A DNA stretch of 64,000 nt from Tiliqua scincoides (taxonomy: Eukaryota; Chordata; Lepidosauria; Squamata; Scincidae), in contig NC_089823.1 of assembly GCF_035046505.1 (NCBI RefSeq), positions 230,662,604 through 230,726,603 of the forward strand, read 5' to 3'. Positions 1-9,554 of this stretch are shown in pieces (position 1 is the first letter of the stretch; each line of letters begins with the position of its first letter). A program made the translations under genes and the position numbers. The notes beneath the pieces are model-generated. The model saw only the letters and a program-made list of their open reading frames with translations. It was not told where the DNA came from and searched no databases.

Positions 1-787
1 TCTTACCCAATTAGCAGGGGTCAATTAGCAGGGGTCAATTAGCAGCATTATCATTGATAATGATAAAGGGTGCCTGATTTGTTGCTGTTCACATTGATAG
101 AGATGTCAATGCCTATAAAACCGAAAGGGGTATCTTCTTCCATGTGAACCCAGTTGACCTCTAATATTGGAGTTGGAGGTTCTTCTCTGGGTGCCCCCAC
201 CTTTAGAAGTGAACAGGGCAGCTACTGGGCAGGGAGTCTTTTCAGGAGTGATGCCTCTTCTTTGGAATATCCTCTCCAAAAAATAGATCTGGAAGTTGCT
301 TTCATTAACAGCATTTAGGCACCAGGTAAAAAATGTGTTTTTATTCAGCAAGGCTTTCAATTGATTTTGCTCTGCTGTTCTAAGTGGATATCGCTTTTGC
401 TACATGCTGCTTTATTGACTCTCACCGCTGCTCACTTTTCTTTTTCTACAATAATTCTTTGAATTTTTCATTGTCCTGATTTTTACTGGCATGTAGTATG
501 ACTTTTACTGCTTGTGGCTTTGGGTAGAGTCAAATATTCAAAACAAATAAAATAAATTAACCCTGAGTTTGGGAGAGGGGTTTTGGGAGACCAAGGATTG
601 GTTTGGAATCACACAGGAAGCCAACAGAATCCATGGTGCCTCCCAGGACACCTGCTACCTATCCCTCCATAGACACTCCATGAGTGCCCAAGAACAAGAC
701 CCTTTCATGCAAAGGCTGTCCACTGCTCACACAGAAGGATTCAGCAGCCCATGTTTCCTCAGGCTCATGGCAAATGACATGGTACAA
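1..787. other. Unrecognised sequence with a short 14-bp tandem repeat
   Basis: No gene or known repeat is recognised here. Positions 8-45 hold 2.7 copies of a 14-bp unit (caattagcaggggt), followed at 48-66 by a small perfect hairpin with an 8-bp stem. The open frames in the stretch are short, lack family motifs and overlap in several frames, so I do not call them genes. Confidence 0.5.
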
Positions 788-1559
788 ATCGGTTGTACAA
801 ATGTATGGAAAGGCCACACCTGGAGTATTGTGTTCAGTTCTGTTCTGTGTTCAGTTGTGTTCAGTCCAGTTCTGGTCGCTGCATCTCAAAAAAGACATAG
901 TGGAAATGGAAAAGGTGCAAAAGAGAGCGACTAAGATGATTACGGGGCTGGGGCACCTTCCTTATGAGGAAAGGCTACGGCGTTTGGGCCTCTTCAGCCT
1001 AGAAAAGAGATGCCTGAGGGGGGACATGATTGAGACATACAAAATTATGCAGGGGATAGAAGAGTGGATAGAGAGATGCTCTTTACACTCTCACATAACA
1101 CCAGAACCAGGGGACATCAGCTAAAATTGAGCATTGGGAGAGTTAGAACAGACAAAAGAAAATATTTCTTTACTCAGCATGTGGTTGGTCTGTGGAATTC
1201 CTTGCTGCAAGATGTGGTGATGGCATCAAAAGAAAATATTTCTTTACTCAGCATGTGGTTGGTCTGTGGTACTCCTTGCCACAGGATGTGGTGATGGCGT
1301 CTGGCCTGGATGCCTTTAAAAGGGGATTGGACAAATTTCTGTAGGAAAAATCTATTACGGGTTACAAGCCATGAGTACAAACTCCTGATTTTAGAAATGG
1401 GCTATGTCAGAATGGCAGATGCAAGGGAGGGCACCAGAATGAGGTCTCTTGTTATGTGGTGTGCTCCCTGGGGCATTTGGTGGGCCACTGTGAGATACAG
1501 GAAGCTGGACTAGATGGGCCTATGACCTGATCCAGTAGGGTTGTTCTTATGTTCTTATG
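788..1559 (+). mobile_element. CR1 LINE, 5'-truncated 3' end (copy A)
   Basis: This is the C-terminal end of a CR1 reverse-transcriptase ORF plus its 3' UTR. The reading resembles CR1 proteins: HLKKDIVEMEKVQKRATKM, LPYEERLRRLGLFSLEKR, RGDMIETYKIMQG and KRKYFFTQHVVGLWNSL are all visible. The element ends in two copies of the 8-base ttcttatg repeat that closes reptile CR1s. The frame is broken. A 74-bp tandem duplication (1153-1226 and 1227-1300) repeats the FFTQHVVGLW segment, and 825-870 carries a short gtgttcagt expansion. It is 5' truncated like nearly all CR1 copies and cannot be active. Confidence 0.9.
1153..1300 (+). repeat. 74-bp tandem duplication inside CR1 copy A
   Basis: Positions 1153-1226 and 1227-1300 both begin with caaaagaaaatatttcttta and run through the same CR1 segment to gtggtgatggc. 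The other CR1 copies in the window carry the segment once, so the duplication arose in this copy or its immediate source. The two units differ at a few bases. Confidence 0.85.
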
Positions 1560-2270
1560 GTAGGGTTTCTGACTAAATATACCACCTGGGCTAGTGCCAC
1601 TGGGCAGACCAACCATGCTGATAGTCTAGAAAAGTACTTAACAAAATACTAGGGTCCTTTAGTCCCTGTCTGATTTTCCACAGCAATGGTTTTATTGTTC
1701 CAAGACCCAAAATCATAAAAATCGAGAATCCATGTAAAATGCTATGTAAAATGTAAAATAGATTCTACAGGAAACCCCACAAAAATGGTGCTGTGCTGCT
1801 TGGCAGCCGCCACGATGAATACAGCAAACTTCTTAGCTGTCAGTTTTCTTTTGCTGACCAAAAGACATCTCGCTTTCTGTTGTATACTCCAGCTTAATAG
1901 CCAAGCCAAAAGTTTGTTCCTTACTTTGCTGTAAAGCTGGCGACACAGTTCATGATGAGGTAAGACTTTAGCAGTCTTCTTTCCACAAATACATGGTCCG
2001 TCCTCTGCCACAACTGAAGGGCAACCAAAATAATACTTCTCAATCTGTTCTTGCCATTCAGACATGGTAGTCTAGAGGACACTTTCAGCCCCAGTTTGTT
2101 TCAGCCTACAAGTCCCCATGTGAATTGTGGTGACACATCTGACGTGCCACAGCCACATACCTGGTCCTGTCCAGCATGGGGCAAGAGCTTTGGGTGACTG
2201 TCTGATCACCCCAGGAGAAAGGCTGTTAGTGCCCATGAGTCACCCCTCTGCTCTGCTGTTCATTTGCAGC
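1560..2270. other. Unrecognised sequence with one open frame of unknown meaning
   Basis: No known repeat or gene is recognised. On the minus strand an open frame of 107 codons (2065-1742) begins MSEWQEQIEKYYFGCPSV and has several cysteines (CICGKK), but I cannot assign it to a family. No splice signals or neighbouring coding frame support it as an exon. Confidence 0.4.
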
Positions 2271-2330
2271 ATGTTGTTGGAGTTGGGTAGGAATTTTTTA
2301 CTGTCAGCCTGATTGACCTTGGCTTTCAAT

Positions 2331-2348
2331 CTTTTTTTTTTTTTTTTT
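2331..2348 (+). repeat. Poly-T tract
   Basis: An uninterrupted run of about 17-18 T lies inside the LTR-like repeat. The sister copy at 43.57 kb has a much shorter T run here, so the tract has expanded locally. Confidence 0.8.
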
Positions 2349-2458
2349 GCCTACCCCAGACTGTTTGAAGGGGGGTTGGGGTTCTTCCAGTTAGGTTGTC
2401 TGGCCACTTTGGCAGGAATCAGTGGAGCAGATATGCAGGAATTCAATTTGGTGTCCAT

Positions 2459-2605
2459 TATGGTTAGCAACCTTCAGTTTCAGAAGACTATGGTATAAGC
2501 CTACAGCACCCGGTATTCCCAAGTGGTCTCCCATCCAGGTACTAACCAGGCCTGCCCCTGCTTAGCTTCCGAGATCAGACGAGATCAGGCATGTGCAGGG
2601 TAACA
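2459..2605 (-). mobile_element. 5S rRNA-derived SINE, copy 1
   Basis: Read on the minus strand, this is a nearly complete 5S rRNA sequence: the CCCGATCTCGTCTGATCT region is altered to CCTGATCTCG, followed by GGAAGCTAAGCAGG, GGCCTGGTTAGTACC and GGATGGGAGACC, then GGTGCTGTAGGCTT. It runs straight into a roughly 34-base tail, ATACCATAGTCTT...GAAGGTTGC, shared with the RTE-like LINE in this window. A 9-bp repeat ggtgtccat at 2450-2458 and 2606-2614 is the target-site duplication. The pol III internal promoter boxes of 5S are largely kept. It is a retroposed SINE, not a working 5S gene. Confidence 0.88.
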
Positions 2606-2899
2606 GGTGTCCATACTGAGTTGGCAAATCACTGGAGGCTTGCCTGTACCGCTTGCATGATACTTGACCAGATTGGTGAGGCTGGTTGGTGTGTTTTCTG
2701 GTGGCTTCGGGATAGGTCCCAGGGGCTTGCCTCAAGGGGCCTGCACTTAACCACCAACTCAGCCCTATGGGGTTGGTGTTGACAGGACCATCTGGCGGCC
2801 ACTGATGGGGTTTTCAGCTAGCACCCTGCTGCAGCTTTTCCTATGTTAAAATTAATAAAGTGGCCCTATTTAACTCCAAGCCTTTGTCTAGCATGCTTA

Positions 2900-3430
2900 T
2901 TTGGAGGGTACCTGGGTAATTGACCTTGTATTACCCACTCCTATGGACAATGCACTCAATTAACTGGAAGTACACAGACACGCTTTTGCAGAAGTATCTG
3001 CAACTGCAATGGCATAAAACATACTGCTCCAATGGCAGAAAACAAAAGGGAGAACTATGTTGGGTCAGTTCACACTGTGCTTTTGGAGCACGATGGCATG
3101 CCTAAGGGTGAGCACCCAGTGCATCAATTCCCCTCCCAATGACTTAGAACAAATGACTTGGCCAACCTTTCAACTTAGGGCTCCTGGATCTTTAACAATT
3201 GTGTAGAAGAGGGAATTTCAGCAGGTGCAGCCTGTCTTCTCATAGATAGGAGGACAGCACCCAGCTGAGGTCAAGCACCCAGCTGTAGTGGCATCTAGTA
3301 GGGACTCACAGTGGCGACAAGACCACAGCCGCCAGCCTGCCTTATACAAAGCAAGGAGCACCAGTTCAGGGCAGCAGCCTGCAGGCAGCATGAAAAGGCC
3401 CTGTCTCCCCCGGCAAGGGCAGGATGAGCA
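2900..3430. other. Unrecognised sequence
   Basis: No repeat family or gene is recognised. Overlapping short open frames occur on both strands near 3220-3550, but they run into the 7SL-derived segment and have no protein family features. Confidence 0.4.
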
Positions 3431-3431
3431 A

Positions 3432-3556
3432 GCCAGGCACAATGGCGCAATTCTGTCATCCCAGCTACTCGGGAGAATGAGGCTGTTGGATCACTTCTGG
3501 GCTGCAGTGGGAAATCGCGATCAGATGTCCACACTACGTTCAGCATCAATATAGCA
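3432..3556 (+). pseudogene. RN7SL (pseudogene): 7SL (SRP) RNA retrocopy, 3'-truncated
   Basis: 7SL RNA is the scaffold of the signal recognition particle. Starting at 3432 the sequence follows the 5' domain of vertebrate 7SL almost from its first base: gccaggcacaatggcgc matches gccgggcgcggtggcgc, the diagnostic cccagctactcgggag is intact, and it continues through gaggctg..ggatcacttctgggctgcagtg and gatcagatgtccacacta to agcatcaatatag. It stops near 7SL nucleotide 125, so the S domain and the 3' Alu-domain strand are absent. A gene would need about 300 bases, so this is a pseudogene or retrocopy. It could instead belong to a 7SL-headed SINE. Only one copy is visible here. Confidence 0.85.
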
Positions 3557-3582
3557 TCAATTCCGAAAACATCAAAGCCTAA

Positions 3583-3730
3583 TGGTTGGCAACCTTCAGT
3601 CTCGAAAGACTATGGTATAAGCCTACAGCACCCAGTATTCCCAGGCGGTCTCCCATCCAAGTACTAACCAGGCCTGCTTAGCTTCCAAGAGCAGACGAGA
3701 TTGGGCATGTGCAGGGTAACAGTTGCTGCT
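3583..3730 (-). mobile_element. 5S rRNA-derived SINE, copy 2, with perfect 12-bp target duplication
   Basis: It has the same structure as the other two copies: a 5S rRNA head on the minus strand followed by the tail ATACCATAGTCTTTCGAGAC and GAAGGTTGCCAACC. The target-site duplication atcaaagcctaa is perfect, at 3571-3582 and 3731-3742, which fixes the element at 148 bp. Against copy 3 this copy lacks six bases in the 5S A-box region (GGCCTGCTTAGC where copy 3 reads GGCCTGACCCTGCTTAGC, in the plus-strand sense), so its internal promoter is probably damaged. It lies 26 bp from the 7SL retrocopy. Confidence 0.92.
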
Positions 3731-3742
3731 ATCAAAGCCTAA

Positions 3743-4740
3743 GCTTTTTTCCAATTATTCCTTGAAGAACCTGCAAAATCAGCTTCACCATTTTTCAATT
3801 CACCAGAATGCAAGTGGAATGAATGCGCAAACCATTAAGCTGTGACCCCCCTTTTAATCTTCCTTATGTTTTGGAAAAACAAAACTTTTCTGCTTCCAGG
3901 GATTACTAGCTATACATGCTGCGTGACAATTCATATATTGCCCATCTCAACATCCGCTACAGGGGCTATTACGAATATCCTGAGGCAAACCTTAGAGTTC
4001 ATGAGTCATCATTTCTGTTCAATGCAATACAAAAAGCTGTCTCTGGCCAGACTTGTTCCAAAATAGAAAAAGCATTGAGAAGAATACTGGATCCCCAGCT
4101 GAGCCAGCACCAGTCAAACAGTACATGTATACATTATATAGAATTACATGGAATAGAATCCTATAAATTATAAGAATAAATACATAATGGTCGTTGCTGC
4201 TTATTCTTTCATTGAATAAGCTGTTTGTATGCGGTTGGGGGGGGGAGAGTCCAGGCTATGCAAACAGTCTTCGATGAATGGTGTCAGCCTCATTCAATGT
4301 GCAGCACTACATCTGCATTTTACTAAATGTTGACAGCAATAGGACAGCTGAGTGGCAGATACCTCCAGTAATTTTAATTAGTGATATTATATATAGTTCA
4401 CCTTTGCCCAGTCCCAATGCATGTGTATATTACGGGTTCACTGTCTGATTACTTATTGTGAGCAGCTTTTGCCTTAAAGCAATGCCTATCCAGAGCCTGG
4501 GATTTGATGAAAGAATATGTTCCTTAATGGACAGTTCATGTCATTTTAAGATACATTCCAGAGAGTTGTGTCCACTGATGTTCAACCCAGTTATATCTAA
4601 ATGCAATAAACATTTTTTAAAAACATCTTCAGTCTTCAGTGCTGTCTTCTACAAAGAAAACCAAAGTACCTGAAATCTCTGAATCCTATTCCCAAAACTT
4701 CTCATTTTTTGGACAAGAAGGAACTACGCAACAAAATATT
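3743..4740. other. Unrecognised sequence
   Basis: AT-rich sequence with no recognised gene or repeat. A G-run (ggggggggg) lies at about 4239. The open frames are short and overlapping. Confidence 0.4.
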
Positions 4741-4867
4741 TATGCCCAGCCCAATCCACCATAACTCCATGCATGGAGTCCACTGCATCCCACAGAGGAG
4801 TTTTGGCCTCTGGAGGCCTCCTTGGGGGGTAGGAAACATTTGTTCTGTATGTTAGATTTCTGAAAGT

Positions 4868-5299
4868 TTGGGCGTTTGGACCTCTTCAGCCTAGAAAAGA
4901 GACACCTGAGGGGGGACATGATTGAAACATACAAAATTATGCAGGGGATGGACAGAGTGGATAGGGAGATGCTCTTTACACTCTCACATAACACCAGAAC
5001 CAGTCTGTGGAACTCCTTGCCACAGGATGTGGTGCTGGCGTCTAGCCTAGACGCCTTTAAAAGGGGATTGGACAAGTTTCTGGAGGAAAAATCCATTATG
5101 GGGTACAAGCCATGATGTGTATGGGCAACCTCCTGATTTTAGAAATGGGTTAAGTCAGATCCAAGGGAGGGCACCAGGATGAGTTCTCTTGTTATCAGGT
5201 GTGCTCCCTGGGGCATTTGGTGGGCTGCTGTGAGATACCGGAAGCTGGACTAGATGGGCCTATGGCCTGATCCAGTGGGGCTGTTCTTATGTTCTTATG
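4868..5299 (+). mobile_element. CR1 LINE 3' end with internal deletion (copy B)
   Basis: It begins at GVWTSSA-type CR1 coding (ggcgtttggacctcttcagc), continues through RGDMIETYKIMQGMDRVDREMLFTLSHNTRT, then jumps directly to LWNSLPQDVVLASSLDAFKRG. About 80 bases that encode RGHPLKLSVGRVRTDKRKYFF in other copies are missing at about 5003. The 3' UTR follows and ends in the ttcttatg doublet. It is 5' truncated and non-functional. Its 3' UTR (caagggagggcaccaggatga) places it in the same subfamily as copies A, D and F. Confidence 0.9.
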
Positions 5300-5537
5300 A
5301 AAGTGACATAATATTACATATTATATAAAATTATTATTAATATTATTCATTTCACCTTAATGCTCCCAGTCTAAACATTTTGGGTATCCCACTTTTATGA
5401 AAACGGTAGGGCATAAATACAGTATCTGAAATAAATACAAATGCATAAAATATTTTCTTTGAAGCATGCCCAACTGATTTTGATGGAGTGAACTTTCAAA
5501 TAAGCATGCTTAGAATTTATGATTGAGTTATAATAAC

Positions 5538-5766
5538 CAGTGCTGTAGCTAGAGGGGGTGCAAAGCGCTAAGTTTTGAAGAGAGCTTCACGGTAGTGTAC
5601 AAGGGGCCCCTCCCCTTCGGAGCCAATCCAGGTGGTGGGTGTACACCTCCATTTTGCTCCCCCTGCCTGGAATGGCTCCAAAGAGGAGCGGGAGGGGCCC
5701 CTTGCATGCTACCGTGAGGCTCCCTGCAAAACTTAGTGCTTTGCATCCCCTCTAGCTACGCCACTG
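5538..5766. mobile_element. hAT-type MITE, complete, with 8-bp target duplication
   Basis: The ends are inverted repeats. The left end cagtgctgtagctagaggg followed by ggtgcaaagcgctaagtttt mirrors the right end aaaacttagtgctttgcatc followed by ccctctagctacgccactg. The 8-base flanks ataataac (5530-5537) and ataatacc (5767-5774) differ at one base, as expected for an aged hAT duplication. The inside has no transposase, so it would have depended on an autonomous hAT. Related copies lie at about 14450 and 35732. Confidence 0.9.
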
Positions 5767-5774
5767 ATAATACC

Positions 5775-7950
5775 CAGGTACAAGTCTCACAGCATTCTAG
5801 AAACAGTGGAAGGAGGGGCAAGCTACTTGTTTGGGGGGGGGATACCTGCCACCAACCCCTCTGGCACAGTCTATGAGTTTAAAGATTGTAATAATCTGGA
5901 AACAAGATAGGAAGGGTTGTGTGCAAGAAGACAAAGGATATGGGACTAAGCAAATCATTCCTGTTGAGCTGCTATCTAATGATGAATAGCTTTTCAATAA
6001 ATTCAGAGCACGGAATGTCTTTCAAAATCCCAAGTGATGGGAAATTTAAACAGAGGCAATAAAGCAAATTAGCAAATTAGCTGTATGTACTGCATTTCCC
6101 CAGCTATTTTAATTCTGCACTTTCTAAAACAAATAGCCATAAATGCAGCCAAACCCTAATGCTGCTGGTTAAAAATAATGGCTACATGTTTTCTGCTTTC
6201 TCAGTGTCTCATTTACTCTCATTAAGCTGACCTCCTTTATCCCAGGTGTTACCTGTTCCGCAAAGACAAATTATCCCCAACCAGGGAGCTTTTGCAGGTG
6301 TTTCATTTTCTTTTTGAGACCCCAATTCATAGAGCAATTCTCAAGAAAATCAACACTAATAAAACTACTGCAGGTCTTCAACTACTTTCCGTTGAAGTAC
6401 ATAAAAGGCATTATGGGATTTACAACAATGAGGGTATTGAAAAGAAAAAAAGGAAGTGTGTTGGAGCACAAAGCCCTTCTGATTTGGAAGTTCATGCCAC
6501 TTCACATATAAAAGAATGAAAAAGCAGAACCAAAGCTGGAACCTGAATAGGGAACTGGGGCTTTTAATTGCTCAACTATATATAGCTTGATCCACAAGTC
6601 AGTTCAGGGCCACACTGGAGGAATAATTTCTAGCTGCATGGTTGGTGACTCTGGGTTTCTTGGGAGCTTGGTAGTAAATTAGAAACACCTTTTGCACGAT
6701 CAGGGCTTGAGTGCTTCAAGGTTCAAATCTAAGTAGCAAGTACGATCTGGATAGGGATCATGGTGTTGCTTTGGATTGGATCCCCTGTAGCTCTACTTGA
6801 CCCAGGGCAAAAGCTTCCATGGGTGACAATTTTTCAGATTGGTTCCAACCAATGTTTTTTCTCTGGGTAAAAAGTAGCCATGGAGGTGATTCAGATTGAG
6901 ACTGTAGGGGAGTCAAAGGGTTAGTAAAGCCCCCTTCTTCCACAATGCAATCCTGACCTGGACCAGGGCCATTATTCATTGAATAATAAAGCACACAAGC
7001 TCTAATCATGTCCCAGACACATCATCTAGCTTAAGATTCTTATTGAAATTCCTCAGTAAGAGCACCAGTTGCCACCCTTCCCCTGCCCCATTCCACCCCC
7101 TCCCTCCACTCTCACCACCCCTGCTGCACTGGATTCACCTGCAGGCACTGCTCCAGCCACTGGGACCAGTGGGAAGGTTCTGGCCTTTCTCTCTGGTGTG
7201 CCTATTCTTCATGCCATTGCAAAGAGCTTTACAGAGCTTTTGTGGCAGCACTGGCAAGCATACGCTCTACTGGTACACAAGTTGCATAGGATTGGGGCCT
7301 TGGTGGAATTCTAACCAACTTTCCAGCACCAAGGTATGATAATACAGCTACTGGTCCACAAGCCCAATGGGATTGTTGGGATTGCACCCCAAAACAGCCT
7401 GTCCACATGAGGCCTAATTACAGAACAGCTTTTTTTTAGTCATGAACACCCTGAAAAACATCACGTCTTCTTTAGACAAGGTTACACTGCACTGCATCCA
7501 GAATTTGTGGAACTAATAATGAAGCCTGCCTCTGAATTTACTGAAGCAAAGGGAACATCTTCAGAGATTTAGCCTCCAGGACTGGTGGTACTCTTCCACT
7601 ATATCCAAAGTTCCCTCAAAGCAAATTCAGTACATTCCTACTGATTCTAATTGTTCACGTGGAGAAGAAATAATAAGGTTTGACACTCAGGTTTATTTCT
7701 CCCCACCTAATCAGTTCCCTTCAAACTTAAGCAGAAACTTCCACTGAAGTGTCACGACTCATCAGTGTCTTTGATACGCTTTCTATCTTCATGCTAACTT
7801 CAGTGATAATGAAAAATACCTGACAGAGGAAGAAAATGCCAAGATTACTGAAATCAAAAGGACCTGAACACAGACTGGGGAGAAATGATCCAATTATCTT
7901 TTTAAAAAACACAGTTTTCACCTATAGCCAATATATTGCAATTGGTAATT
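5775..7950. other. Unrecognised sequence
   Basis: More than 2 kb without a recognised gene or repeat. A pyrimidine-rich stretch lies at 7060-7160 (ccccctccctccactctcac). None of the overlapping open frames shows a domain motif or codon-like constraint that I can see. Confidence 0.4.
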
Positions 7951-7959
7951 GAAGAGCCA

Positions 7960-9033
7960 GATTATTCAAAGAGATATTTGTAGGAAAAACAGACAACGTA
8001 TGCAGACTGAGAGCAAAGTCCAAAGTCCAGCTGAAATGTCTGCGTGACTTCCTCTTTGCCGACGATGCAGCTGTCACTACCCACTCTGCCAAAGATCTCC
8101 AGCAGCTCATGGATCATTTTAGCAAGGCCTGCCAAGATTTTGGACTGACAATCAGCCTGAAGAAAACACAGGTCATGGTTCAGGATGTGGACTCACCTCC
8201 CTGCATTACAATCTCTGCGCATGAACTGGAGGTTGTCCATGACTTTGTGTACCTTGGCTCAACGATCTCCAACACTCTTTCTCTCAACACCGAGCTAAAC
8301 AAGCGCATCGGTAAAGCAGCTACCACATTTTCCAGACTCACAAAGAGAGTCTGATCCAACAAGAAGCTGACGGAACATACCAAGATCCAGGTCTACAGAG
8401 CTTGCATCCTGAGTACACTTCTGTACTGCAGCGAGTCATGGACTCTCCGCTCACAACAGGAAACTGAACGCTTTCCACATGCGCTGCCTCTGATGCATCC
8501 TCGGCATCACCTGGCAGGACAAAGTTCCAAACAGCACAGTCCTGGAACGAGCTGGAATCCCTAGCATGTATGCACTGCTGAAACAGAGACGCCTGCGTTG
8601 GCTTGGTCATGTTGTGAGAATGGACAATGGCCGGATCCCAAAGGATCTCCTCTATGGAGAACTCGTGCAAGGAAAGCGCCCTACAGGTAGACCACAGCTG
8701 CGATACAAGGACATCTGCAAGAGGGATCTGAAGGCCTTAGGAGTGGACCTCAGCAAGTGGGGAACCCTGGCCTCTGAGCGGCCCGCTTGGAGGCAGGCTG
8801 TGCAGCATGGCCTTTCCCAGTTTGAAGAGACACTTTGCCAACAGTCTGAGGCTAAGAGGCAAAGAAGGAAGGCCCATAGCCAGGGAGACAGACCAGGGAC
8901 AGACTGCACTTGCTCCCATTGTGGAAGGGATTATCACTCCCGAATTGGCCTTTTCAGCCACACTAGACGCTGTTCCAGAACCACCTTTCAGAGCGTGATA
9001 CCAGAGTCTTTTGAGACTGAAGGTTGCCAACTA
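7960..9033 (+). mobile_element. RTE-like non-LTR LINE, 5'-truncated, best copy in window
   Basis: It encodes the end of a reverse transcriptase and its C-terminal region. Visible in order: LRDFLFADDAAVTTHS with the catalytic FADD (about 8054-8068), DFGLTISLKKTQVM, VHDFVYLGSTIS, ESWTLRS, the run RRLRWLGHVVRMDNGRIPKD, RPTGRPQLRYKDICKRDLKA, and a C-terminal zinc-finger-like CTCSHCGRDYHSRIGLFSH. The frame is broken by stops after RLTKRV (about 8352) and near 8491 and by a frameshift between 8355 and 8566. The 3' end is ...gagactgaaggttgccaac with no poly-A. YLGSTIS and ESWTL suit the RTE superclade, but I am not certain of the clade. It is the likely mobilising partner of the 5S SINEs. Confidence 0.82.
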
Positions 9034-9060
9034 TTATTATGCATACCATATAGGTCCTGA
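8566..9060 (+). pseudogene. C-terminal part of RTE-like LINE ORF2
   Basis: This open frame of 164 codons is the most intact coding piece of the RTE-like LINE. It covers the conserved post-RT region (RLRWLGHVVRM, GRPQLRYKDICKRDL) and the Cys/His segment C-x-C-x2-C ending GLFSHTRRC. It reads on past the likely LINE stop region into flanking bases, so its last codons are not native. The same protein region is found at 22.6 and 31 kb on the minus strand. It is not a host gene. Confidence 0.8.
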
Positions 9061-9119
9061 ATATAATTATGAGACAAGCTCTGCACATATGAGCTCAGCC
9101 TTCCAGCTGTTCAGCCTTC

Positions 9120-9260
9120 CAGCTCAATCCTACCTAACTCCCTGAGTGGCAATGCAACAGTGCCAACCCGGCACCTGCTGCATCCTATGGAGACGTTTTG
9201 GCATCTGGAGGCCTCTTTGGGGAAGGGAACATTTGTTATTTGTTATAACATATTATAACA
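9120..9260. repeat. Probable MITE fragment (family of 19.6 and 52 kb)
   Basis: The segment tgctgcatcctatggagacg and ggcctctttggggaagggaa resembles the interior of the complete copies at 19613 and 51972 (tgctgcatcctgcagttggg, gaggcctcctcaaagtaagg). A similar piece lies at 4778-4850. The ends are worn, so the limits are approximate. Confidence 0.45.
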
Positions 9261-9554
9261 TTTGTTCCCTTCCCCCAAGGTAGGCCCCTGCTGTACCCAT
9301 GAGTCAATCCAGGTGGACCAGGCCTAGGAAGGTGGTTAGGAATTGAGGGTGCTGCTTCTGAATCCACCCCCATTCGGGACCCAATCTGCCCTCCTCCCAG
9401 CCCCCACTGCCTCTCCGTTCTTGGCACTCCTGAACTTTAGAGATGTATACAATGTACAGTATATCTTACAGGATATTAAAGATACAAAGGAACTGAATGG
9501 AGGACATCTTTTGATGTTGACTTGGGAGTAGGGGAGTGGTTCCCAAACTGTGAG

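Larger units (their letters stand above)
2280..2900 (+). repeat. LTR-like interspersed repeat remnant (family also at 43.3-44.1 kb), interrupted by a 5S SINE
   Basis: The segment gcctaccccagactgtttga near 2349 is matched by cctaccccacactgtccg near 43580 and cctactctggactgcctg near 58910, all on the plus strand. Near its end this copy carries ttaataaagtggccct, matched by aaataaagtggccct near 44030. A shared poly-A signal followed by a GT-rich end is what the R-U5 part of a long terminal repeat looks like, but no internal retroviral or gypsy sequence is seen. It is an old partial fossil of uncertain family. A 5S-derived SINE interrupts it at 2459-2605. Confidence 0.35.

Noticed and set aside
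3432-3556. A functional 7SL RNA gene
   Set aside because: Only about the first 125 of some 300 bases are present.
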